Shown here one piece after another: positions 1-5,127 of a stretch of DNA of 5,127 bases. A program made the position numbers and the translations under genes. The first letter of the stretch is position 1; each line of letters starts with the position of its first letter. Source of the stretch: Flavobacteriales bacterium (GTDB lineage: Bacteria > Bacteroidota > Bacteroidia > Flavobacteriales > UA16); assembly GCA_018700255.1 (NCBI GenBank), contig JABISU010000109.1, positions 1 to 5,127 of the forward strand, in the 5' to 3' direction. The notes beneath the pieces were generated by a model. That model searched no databases. It was given only the letters and a program-made list of their open reading frames with translations, and was not told the origin of the DNA.

Positions 1-16
1 CTTTTTTATGCGCCAT
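1..16 (-). CDS. rpmA: Ribosomal protein L27, 5' fragment (runs off left edge)
   Basis: Read on the minus strand, the leftmost 16 bases give an ATG followed by codons for Ala-His-Lys-Lys and the first base (G) of a sixth codon. MAHKKG is the usual N-terminus of bacterial large-subunit protein L27, whose N-terminal arm reaches toward the peptidyl-transferase centre. The gene starts 29 bases after the rplU stop codon on the same strand, and rplU-rpmA is a very widely conserved gene pair, which makes the identification strong despite only five complete codons. No Shine-Dalgarno sequence precedes the ATG; the 14 bases before it are A/U-rich. There is no sign here of the N-terminal extension that is cleaved in L27 of some Firmicutes. 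The rest of the gene lies outside the window. Confidence 0.85.
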
Positions 17-30
17 GATATATGAGTTTT

Positions 31-45
31 TCGGCTAGTAGCCGA
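31..45 (-). promoter_or_regulatory. Perfect inverted repeat between rplU and rpmA
   Basis: Directly after the rplU stop codon lies a perfect dyad, TCGGCTA-C-TAGCCGA on the minus strand. As RNA it can form a six-pair stem with a three-base loop. It is followed by AAAAC rather than a run of U, so it does not look like an intrinsic terminator, and rpmA begins only 14 bases later. It could be a translational control or RNA-processing element in the rplU-rpmA message. The structure is seen in the sequence; the role is inferred. Confidence 0.45.
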
Positions 46-420
46 TTACGCTTCTTTTTTAGCTTTAGTTTCCGCTGCTTCTTTTTTAGGAGCTGCCTTC
101 TTTGCTGCCGCTTTCTTGATATCCGTTATACGAATCTCAGTTAGGTAAGGACGGAAACCGTTAAGCTTCTGATATCCTTTACGACGTTTTTTCTTAAAGA
201 CAAGAACTTTGTCTCCTTTTAAATGCCTCTCTACGGTGGCATGAACGGCTAAGCCGTTTATAGCTGGGGCGCCAACTGTTACGTCTCCTGCCTTGTCTGT
301 AAGGAGAACGCGATCGAACTTAATCTTCGCTCCTTCCTTAGCATCTAGGCGGTTTACGAAAACCTGTTGGTCTTTCTGTACCTTATACTGGTGCCCTGCT
401 ATCTCTACGATTGCATACAT
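46..420 (-). CDS. rplU: 50S ribosomal protein L21
   Basis: This 124-residue protein is ribosomal protein L21 (bL21), which binds 23S rRNA in the large subunit. It begins MYAIVEIAGHQYKV, the typical L21 start (residues 1-14). The basic RNA-binding signature KKKRRKGYQKLNGFRPYLT (about residues 76-94) contains the conserved G-F-R before the final strand EIRITDI. Residues 102-124 form a Lys/Ala/Glu-rich, probably disordered tail beyond the roughly 103-residue E. coli length; such tails are familiar in Bacteroidota L21. The start is an ATG with no Shine-Dalgarno, only an A/U-rich stretch before it. A recognisable promoter lies at 463-493, and rpmA follows 29 bases downstream, so the two genes are presumably one transcript. 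The upstream permease gene lies on the same strand, ending 59 bases before this start. Confidence 0.97.
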   Translation of the reverse strand: MYAIVEIAGHQYKVQKDQQVFVNRLDAKEGAKIKFDRVLLTDKAGDVTVGAPAINGLAVHATVERHLKGDKVLVFKKKRRKGYQKLNGFRPYLTEIRITDIKKAAAKKAAPKKEAAETKAKKEA

Positions 421-434
421 GGAATTTTAATTTA

Positions 435-458
435 CCCTTCAGAATTAGATATAAAGGG
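435..458 (-). promoter_or_regulatory. Potential 5'-UTR hairpin of rplU mRNA
   Basis: On the minus strand CCCTTTA (458-452) can pair with TGAAGGG (441-435), giving seven pairs including one U-G wobble around a ten-base A/U-rich loop. If transcription starts about five bases after the -7 element, this stem would occupy the very 5' end of the mRNA and leave 14 unpaired A/U-rich bases before the ATG. It could be a stabilising 5' stem or an autoregulatory r-protein leader. The pairing is seen; the function is inferred. Confidence 0.35.
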
Positions 459-462
459 GGCG

Positions 463-493
463 CAAAGATACGGCTTTCACTAGAAATCCCCAA
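463..493 (-). promoter_or_regulatory. Bacteroidota-type promoter for rplU-rpmA
   Basis: On the minus strand TATCTTTG (470-463) matches the Bacteroidota -7 consensus TAnnTTTG exactly. It is preceded by TTG (493-491) with a 20-base spacer, within the range known for this sigma factor's -33/-7 promoters. The predicted start of transcription is near 458, giving a leader of about 38 bases before the rplU ATG. The -33 element lies inside the last codons of the upstream permease gene. Confidence 0.75.
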
Positions 494-1409
494 CTTTTTT
501 CTTACCCACTCCATTGACGAGTGCAACGCCTAATAATATCACCACTCCACCTACAAGGTGGACGATTGTCAAATTCTCCCCATCCATCCATCCCCACATT
601 GCCGCAAATAAAGGGATAACGTATGTTACTGAACTAGCCGTTAAAGCATTTGTCCATTTTATAAGAGCATTAAATAGAATCAGCGCACCAGCCGTTCCTA
701 TGGCTGCTAGAACTGCGATAGCGATCATTCCACTTCCACCGTGAGGATTTTCTATAAGTGTGGAATATGCATTTGAGTAAAATATTACAATTACAGCTGG
801 AGGCAGTACCATAGATAAAGCAATAGAAGCAATTGCTGTAGAAGGAACACCGTCAAGTTTGTTTTTCAGGATATTGACACTAATGCCATAAAACAGTGTT
901 GCTAAAACAACCCTTCCGCAAGCCCACCATTCAATATCTCCTGTTACAGTAGTTACCCCCAAGTCACCGGCTGCAAGTAACAAGGCCCCAATAAGCCCTA
1001 TCGTCAGTCCAGAAAACTGAACTTTAGAAACTACAGTTTTAAACACAAATGCGGCCACAATCATTGTAAACAAAGGCGTAAGTGCATTCAGCATTCCTAC
1101 GATTGCTGATGGGATAGAACTTACAGCTGAGGTAAATAGATATGCAGGGAATAAATTACCCAATGTGCCAATTGCTAAAAGAGGTAGTATTTGAGATCTT
1201 TTTATTGATTTTAAATATTTTATAGTAATAGGCAAGAGCACTATTCCAGCTATAGCTATTCGCAAAGCAGCGACTTCTACAGGTGTATAAACAAACTCCC
1301 CGGAAGAGTCGAAAATAGCAATCTTCATTAAAATAAAGGAGCTGCCCCAAACAAATGCTAAGAGAAGTAGCGCTCCCCATATTACTATTTTTGATTTATT
1401 ATTTTGCAC
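480..1409 (-). CDS. EamA/DMT-superfamily permease, substrate unknown
   Basis: This is an inner-membrane permease of the drug/metabolite transporter (EamA, RhaT-like) family. With the chosen start it has 309 residues and about ten hydrophobic helices (roughly 8-30, 43-63, 75-93, 97-123, 131-147, 161-181, 189-211, 226-249, 257-273, 280-300), arranged as two repeated five-helix halves. Typical motifs are FVWGSSFILMK in helix 1 (19-29), PSAIVGMLNALTP in helix 4 (100-112), SVTYVIPLFAAMWGW (260-274) and a following G-E. Family members export amino acids, metabolites or drugs; the sequence does not reveal the substrate. The frame is open from a GTG at 1442 (320 residues), but those extra 11 residues are polar and overlap a promoter-like TACATTTG at 1424-1417. 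I therefore prefer the GTG at 1409, which puts helix 1 close to the N-terminus as is usual. It ends in TAG, 59 bases before rplU. Confidence 0.88.
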   Translation of the reverse strand: MQNNKSKIVIWGALLLLAFVWGSSFILMKIAIFDSSGEFVYTPVEVAALRIAIAGIVLLPITIKYLKSIKRSQILPLLAIGTLGNLFPAYLFTSAVSSIPSAIVGMLNALTPLFTMIVAAFVFKTVVSKVQFSGLTIGLIGALLLAAGDLGVTTVTGDIEWWACGRVVLATLFYGISVNILKNKLDGVPSTAIASIALSMVLPPAVIVIFYSNAYSTLIENPHGGSGMIAIAVLAAIGTAGALILFNALIKWTNALTASSVTYVIPLFAAMWGWMDGENLTIVHLVGGVVILLGVALVNGVGKKKVGDF

Positions 1410-1416
1410 AGTTTGG

Positions 1417-1424
1417 CAAATGTA
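1417..1424 (-). promoter_or_regulatory. Candidate -7 promoter element for the EamA permease
   Basis: TACATTTG on the minus strand fits the TAnnTTTG consensus and lies seven bases before the GTG at 1409, so it would produce a near-leaderless message. No TTG lies 17-23 bases upstream, so this is weaker than the rplU promoter. If it is used, the longer GTG start at 1442 cannot be, because that codon would lie upstream of the transcript. Confidence 0.4.
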
Positions 1425-1452
1425 AGTCAACCTTCTATCCACTATTCACCCC

Positions 1453-1460
1453 TACATTTG
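1453..1460 (+). promoter_or_regulatory. Candidate -7 promoter element for the HMA lipoprotein-ctaA pair
   Basis: TACATTTG on the plus strand fits the TAnnTTTG consensus and ends only four bases before the ATG at 1465. Initiation five or so bases downstream would give a leaderless transcript. No TTG is found at the usual -33 spacing; TTC at 1433-1435 (17-base spacer) is the nearest approximation. The same octamer occurs in inverted orientation at 1417-1424, so the two may instead or also be halves of an operator. Confidence 0.5.
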
Positions 1461-1464
1461 TATC

Positions 1465-1866
1465 ATGAATAAAATTTCAACATTACTTGCAACTGCCGTA
1501 GTAATTGCCGTTTTTATGATAACGGGCTGCGAGAGAAATATTGAAGTTTATGATTTGGTAGTTACCGAAGTTAATGAGGTAGGGGAATTGAATAAAACAA
1601 CGGCAAGGCTTGAAATTAAAGGGATGATGTGTGAGGTAGGTTGCGTTGCAAAAGTTAAGAAAGAGCTCTTAGAACAGAAAGGAGTTTCAAATGTTACTGT
1701 AAATTTTGACATCGACAGAGAGATAGATTTTGCAACCATAGAGTATGACCCTAAAATCGAGACGGTTGAATCTCTGGCTTCTGTTGTTACTAATATAGCT
1801 GATGGTAAGCTTTATGGTGTAACCTCTGCATTAGTGACAAATTACGCACCGAGTACCTCAAATTGA
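1465..1866 (+). CDS. Lipoprotein with heavy-metal-associated (HMA) domain
   Basis: This is a 133-residue predicted lipoprotein carrying a single HMA (ferredoxin-like) domain, probably binding Cu(I) or another soft metal on the periplasmic side of an envelope membrane. Residues 1-21 are a signal peptide (short basic start, then hydrophobic LLATAVVIAVFMI) followed by a lipobox ITGC with Cys22 as the lipidation site. A linker leads to the HMA fold: strand 46-53, metal loop GMMCEVGC (53-60), helix 61-73, strands about 74-84 and 89-96, helix 100-111, and a last strand near 118-124. The metal cysteines, Cys56 and Cys60, are spaced CxxxC rather than the classical CxxC of CopZ/Atx1-type proteins. The stop codon overlaps the start of ctaA, so the two are translated from one message. 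A role in delivering or sensing metal for cytochrome oxidase biogenesis is inference from that context; a general metal-sequestering lipoprotein is also possible. Confidence 0.85.
   Translation: MNKISTLLATAVVIAVFMITGCERNIEVYDLVVTEVNEVGELNKTTARLEIKGMMCEVGCVAKVKKELLEQKGVSNVTVNFDIDREIDFATIEYDPKIETVESLASVVTNIADGKLYGVTSALVTNYAPSTSN
1863..1866 (+). promoter_or_regulatory. TTGA stop/start overlap coupling the lipoprotein to ctaA
   Basis: The four bases TTGA contain the TTG initiation codon of ctaA (1863-1865) and the TGA stop codon of the preceding gene (1864-1866). No earlier in-frame start is present just upstream, no Shine-Dalgarno is visible, and the next Met (residue 24) lies beyond the first transmembrane helix. 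Translation of ctaA therefore most likely depends on terminating ribosomes re-initiating here. Confidence 0.75.
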
Positions 1867-2846
1867 AACGCGTAGCTAATATAGCATTTGTACTGGTTTA
1901 TTTAGTTGTACTTGCTGGTTCTATTGTTAGAATGACTGGTTCAGGTATGGGTTGTCCTGACTGGCCTAAATGTTTTGGACTACTTATACCGCCTACGTCA
2001 GAAGACCAAATAAAATGGAGTGGTGGAGTTGAGTATTCTGAGGGAGTAATGGTTATTGAGCGTGACACGCTGTGGGTGTCAATAGAAGATCACTTGTCTT
2101 TTGGAGAGGAATTTGAAAGTACTTACTGGGAGCCATATGCCAAGCATAATTATGCGAGGTTTAACGTTGTCCATACTTGGATAGAATACTTGAACCGCCT
2201 TACAGGCGCCCTCTCGGGAATACCGGTGATTATTCTATTTTTTCTTTCGATAAGGTCGCGAAGGAGAATCCCGATAATTCTTGCGTCAGCTACTGTAGCA
2301 TCAGTGCTATTTGTTTCTTGGCTTGGAAAACTTGTTGTAGAAGGGAATTTGATACCGTTCTCAATTACCGTTCACATGGTGAGTGCTTTGGCAATCCTAG
2401 TTTTACTTGTTGGGTTAATCCAACACCTTGAAGGCACAAAAACATTAATTAGAAAAGCAACCAGAAACTGGATATTTATCTCACTATTGATAGCTTTCAT
2501 GCAATTGGTTTTCGGAACTCAGGTCCGTGAGGCAGTTGACCTTGCTCTTGAGTCTAATATCTCGAGAGCTAACTTAATCGATTCGCTACCTGGGTGGTGG
2601 GTTTTACACCGTTCAGCTGTTTGGGCAATAATTGCAATTCATTTGATGTGGGCTATTCCTATGCTGAAGAATGAGAACTTTAGGAATTACGCTCAAATCA
2701 CTATAGCTATCCTTTTAGGCCAAACCTTAACAGGACTGCTATTCACACAAATGGGCTTTCCAGCATTTGCACAGCCCATTCACATCATCTTAGGGTTCGC
2801 CCTAGTCCTAATAGACTTCAGAACTTTAATAGCCTCTAAAATCTAA
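1863..2846 (+). CDS. ctaA: Heme A synthase (COX15/CtaA family)
   Basis: This 327-residue integral membrane protein converts heme O to heme A by oxidising the C8 methyl group, supplying aa3-type cytochrome c oxidase. About eight helices are visible (roughly 5-22, 114-130, 137-156, 166-187, 202-218, 245-266, 276-294, 302-322), in two pseudo-symmetric halves. The family signature RMTGSGMGCPDWPKCFG (23-39) opens the first external loop and carries the Cys31/Cys37 pair. Candidate heme-ligand histidines are His171, His249 and His307. At the fourth expected position the usual E-x-x-H-R reads EYLNR (Glu108, Asn111), with a histidine four residues before the Glu (His104). The external loop between helices 1 and 2 is long (about 23-100), and its middle (about 46-90) is acidic. 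The start is TTG, overlapping the upstream lipoprotein gene by four bases. It ends 23 bases from the convergent nrdA stop. Confidence 0.93.
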   Translation: MKRVANIAFVLVYLVVLAGSIVRMTGSGMGCPDWPKCFGLLIPPTSEDQIKWSGGVEYSEGVMVIERDTLWVSIEDHLSFGEEFESTYWEPYAKHNYARFNVVHTWIEYLNRLTGALSGIPVIILFFLSIRSRRRIPIILASATVASVLFVSWLGKLVVEGNLIPFSITVHMVSALAILVLLVGLIQHLEGTKTLIRKATRNWIFISLLIAFMQLVFGTQVREAVDLALESNISRANLIDSLPGWWVLHRSAVWAIIAIHLMWAIPMLKNENFRNYAQITIAILLGQTLTGLLFTQMGFPAFAQPIHIILGFALVLIDFRTLIASKI

Positions 2847-2869
2847 GAAATTGTTGTGATTTTTGAATC

Positions 2870-5127
2870 TTAACTGCCACACATCTCGCAGTCATCACCG
2901 TTTTCAATGCTGCACATTTCAATTGCCTCTTCTTGAGTAAATTCAGGCACTGTAGGTGAATCTTTTGTCTTATACTTCTTATCTACCGTAAATTTAATGG
3001 CATCAGCTGCGGCCTTAGTTCTTAGGTAGTACATGCCTGTCTTAAGCCCACTTTTCCAAGCGTGAAAGTGCATAGAAGTGAGCTTAGAATTTGTCACATT
3101 CTCCATAAAAATATTTAGAGATTGTGATTGACAGATGTAAGCACCACGATCTGCTGCCATATCGAGAATTGAACGCTGAGATATCTCCCAAGCGGTTCTG
3201 TAAAGCAACTTGATATTGTCTGGAATCTCATCAATGTTTTGGACTGATCCATTAGCTGCAATCAACCTATTTTTCATGTCATCATCCCAAAGGTCGAGCT
3301 TGACCAAATCTCGGAGTAGATGCTTATTTACAACGATAAACTCACCTGACAATACACGTCTAGTGTAGATGTTAGAAGTGTAAGGCTCAAAACATTCGTT
3401 GTTTCCTAAAATCTGAGCAGTTGAGGCTGTAGGCATAGGGGCTAATAACAGAGAGTTGCGCATTCCATGTTTCTTGATCTCCTCTTTAAGCACATCCCAT
3501 TCCCAACGTTTTGACGGAGTTACATCCCACATGTCGTATTGAAGAATTCCTTTTGAAGCAGGTGAGCCCTCAAACGTTTCATAAGCCCCATCAACTTTAG
3601 CTATGTCTTTAGATGCGGTACAAGAAGCATAGTAAAGAGTTTCAAAAATCTCTTTGTTAAGCTTGCGAGCTTCATCAGAATCAAAAGCATATCGCATTAA
3701 AATAAAAACGTCAGCCAATCCTTGAATACCAATTCCGATTGGGCGGTGGCGCATATTTGAATTACGTGCTTCAATTACTGGATAGTAATTTCTATCAATA
3801 ATGCAGTTGAGGTTCTTAGTGGTTTGATATGTTATCTCAAATAATTTATCGTGGTCAAATGTTCCATCAGACTTGACAAATTTAGGAAGGGCAATAGAAG
3901 CAAGATTGCATACAGCGATTTCATCTGGAGCTGTGTACTCGATAATCTCAGTACAGAGATTTGATGAGCGAATTGTCCCCAGGTTTTTCTGATTAGACTT
4001 AGAGTTAGCCGCATCTTTGAATAACATGTAAGGCGTTCCGGTCTCAACTTGGCTCTCCAGAATTTTAAACCAAAGGTCTTGAGCTTTAATAGTCTTTCTA
4101 CCCTTCCCTTCTTTCTCGTACTTAGTATACAGAGCATCAAACTCAGCGCTATGTGTCTCAGGCAAGCCCGGACACTCGTTGGGGCACATTAAAGTCCAAT
4201 CCCCATTCTCCTCCACTCTCTTCATAAATAAATCTGGAATCCAAAGAGCGTAAAAGAGATCTCTCGCCCTCTGCTCTTCTTTTCCGTGATTCTTTCTCAT
4301 TTCTAGGAAGTCAAAGACATCAGCATGCCATGGCTCTAAGTACATCGCAAAAGAACCTTTTCTACGACCTCCACCTTGGTCAACATATCTAGCGGTATCG
4401 TTAAACACTCTCAACATAGGAACTATTCCGTTGGAGGTGCCATTTGTCCCTTTGATGTATGATCCTTTTGCTCGGATATTATGCATAGCTAAACCTATCC
4501 CTCCAGCACTTTGAGAAATCTTAGCACATTGCTTTAGCGTGTCGTAGATGCCAGAAATGCTATCCTCCTTCATCGTTAAAAGGAAGCAACTTGACATCTG
4601 TGGCTTAGGTGTGCCTGAGTTAAATAAAGTAGGTGTTGCGTGCGTAAACCAACCTTCACTAAGCATGTGATATGTACTCACAACAGACTCGAGGTCATCT
4701 TTGTGTATTCCTACACTCACCCTCATAAGCATCTGCTGTGGTCTTTCACAAATAACTCCGTTCATTTTTAATAAGTATGAACGCTCTAATGTTTTAAATC
4801 CGAAAAAATCATAGCTAAAATCTCTATCGTAAATTATCTGTGAATCTAAATATTCTGCATTTTCTTTGATGATTTCATGTACGTCTTCAGCGATTAAACT
4901 TGCAGGATCGCCAGTTACAGGATCTACGTAGTTATAGAGTTCATCTATCGTTTCAGCGAAGGATTTTTTAGTTGCTTTGTGTAAGTTACTAACCGCGATA
5001 CGACTAGCAAGACTGGCGTAATCGGGGTGAGTTACAGCGCTCGTAGCAGCCACTTCTGCAGCAAGGTTGTCAAGCTCAGTTGTCGTAACACCATCGTAAA
5101 CGCCCTCGATAACACGCATAGCAATAC
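2870..5127 (-). CDS. nrdA: Class I ribonucleoside-diphosphate reductase, large (alpha) subunit, 5'-truncated by window
   Basis: This is the catalytic subunit that reduces ribonucleoside diphosphates to deoxynucleotides with a small radical-generating subunit (NrdB). The reading frame is open to the right edge, and the codons before the first visible Met (5119) encode Ile-Ala, continuing the family sequence [13 protein letters not shown]. That Met is therefore internal and the true start lies outside. Counting from it (749 residues): 1-40 is the end of the N-terminal ATP-cone. The reductase core has active-site Cys178 in PQMSSCF, Asn387/Cys389/Glu391 in NLCTE, and Cys404 in VCNLAS. Other features are PMPTASTAQ (561-569), the radical-transfer tyrosines Tyr697/Tyr698 in GMYYLRT, and the redox-shuttle tail Cys744/Cys747 in CEMCGS. 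All expected catalytic residues are present, and the type resembles eukaryotic/class Ia enzymes. The partial ATP-cone suggests allosteric dATP/ATP activity control. No nrdB is in view; it may lie beyond the right edge. Confidence 0.97.
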   Translation of the reverse strand, partial: IAMRVIEGVYDGVTTTELDNLAAEVAATSAVTHPDYASLASRIAVSNLHKATKKSFAETIDELYNYVDPVTGDPASLIAEDVHEIIKENAEYLDSQIIYDRDFSYDFFGFKTLERSYLLKMNGVICERPQQMLMRVSVGIHKDDLESVVSTYHMLSEGWFTHATPTLFNSGTPKPQMSSCFLLTMKEDSISGIYDTLKQCAKISQSAGGIGLAMHNIRAKGSYIKGTNGTSNGIVPMLRVFNDTARYVDQGGGRRKGSFAMYLEPWHADVFDFLEMRKNHGKEEQRARDLFYALWIPDLFMKRVEENGDWTLMCPNECPGLPETHSAEFDALYTKYEKEGKGRKTIKAQDLWFKILESQVETGTPYMLFKDAANSKSNQKNLGTIRSSNLCTEIIEYTAPDEIAVCNLASIALPKFVKSDGTFDHDKLFEITYQTTKNLNCIIDRNYYPVIEARNSNMRHRPIGIGIQGLADVFILMRYAFDSDEARKLNKEIFETLYYASCTASKDIAKVDGAYETFEGSPASKGILQYDMWDVTPSKRWEWDVLKEEIKKHGMRNSLLLAPMPTASTAQILGNNECFEPYTSNIYTRRVLSGEFIVVNKHLLRDLVKLDLWDDDMKNRLIAANGSVQNIDEIPDNIKLLYRTAWEISQRSILDMAADRGAYICQSQSLNIFMENVTNSKLTSMHFHAWKSGLKTGMYYLRTKAAADAIKFTVDKKYKTKDSPTVPEFTQEEAIEMCSIENGDDCEMCGS

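Noticed and set aside
31..45. Inverted repeat after rplU considered as an intrinsic terminator
   Set aside because: No U-tract follows it on either strand, and it would cut rpmA off from its usual co-transcription with rplU.
49..120. Lys/Ala-rich low-complexity end of rplU considered as a frameshift or tandem repeat
   Set aside because: The frame stays intact to a TAA, repeats are irregular, and charged tails are common in L21 of this group.
514..744. Open frame of 76 codons on the plus strand opposite the permease gene
   Set aside because: It is antisense to a clear membrane protein gene, has no recognisable domain, and its composition fits a shadow of hydrophobic codons on the other strand.
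2177..2431. Open frame of 84 codons inside ctaA
   Set aside because: It overlaps transmembrane helices and ligand histidines of ctaA in another frame and shows no independent support.
2838..2872. Weak AT-rich pairings between the convergent ctaA and nrdA stops (AAAATC with GATTTT, and TAAGA with TCTTA)
   Set aside because: The stems are five or six pairs, AT-rich, mutually exclusive or with long loops, and without a clear U-run after a GC stem, so I would not call a bidirectional terminator.
3832..4140. Open frame of 102 codons within nrdA on the same strand, different frame
   Set aside because: It lies entirely within well-conserved nrdA sequence, has no recognisable motif and no separate initiation signal.

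Overview
The window looks like chromosomal DNA from a member of the Bacteroidota, probably Flavobacteriales-like; I would not place it more finely. Three things point there: a TAnnTTTG-type -7 element with a TTG about 20 bases upstream in front of rplU, the lack of Shine-Dalgarno sequences in front of every start that can be examined, and the family character of the proteins (heme A synthase with a GCPDWPKC loop, L21 with a Lys/Ala-rich tail, a class I ribonucleotide reductase ending in CxxC). Base composition is moderately AT-rich and looks even throughout. I see no insertion sequence, integrase, tRNA, CRISPR array or phage gene.

Layout: the left end carries a minus-strand ribosomal protein unit. 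It consists of rplU (L21, 46-420) and the first five codons of rpmA (L27, 1-16), which runs off the window. Upstream, also on the minus strand, is a ten-helix EamA/DMT-type permease (480-1409), whose last codons contain the -33 part of the rplU promoter. A short divergent region (about 1410-1464) separates the permease from a plus-strand pair. That pair is a small lipoprotein with a heavy-metal-associated (HMA) fold (1465-1866) and, overlapping it by four bases, heme A synthase ctaA (1863-2846). After a 23-base convergent gap, the right half is the large subunit of class I ribonucleotide reductase (nrdA) on the minus strand, missing its N-terminus beyond the right edge.

Most of this is core housekeeping: translation (L21, L27), deoxynucleotide synthesis (NrdA) and respiratory heme A supply (CtaA). 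The part most worth attention is the HMA lipoprotein/ctaA pair. A predicted envelope-anchored metal-binding protein with an unusual CxxxC site is translationally coupled to the enzyme that makes the heme of aa3-type oxidases, which suggests, without proving, a role in copper or metal handling for cytochrome oxidase assembly. Smaller observations are two inverted TACATTTG elements that could drive near-leaderless divergent transcripts, and two potential hairpins each ending exactly 14 bases before the start codons of rplU and rpmA. I found no clear evidence of a wholly new multi-gene system.
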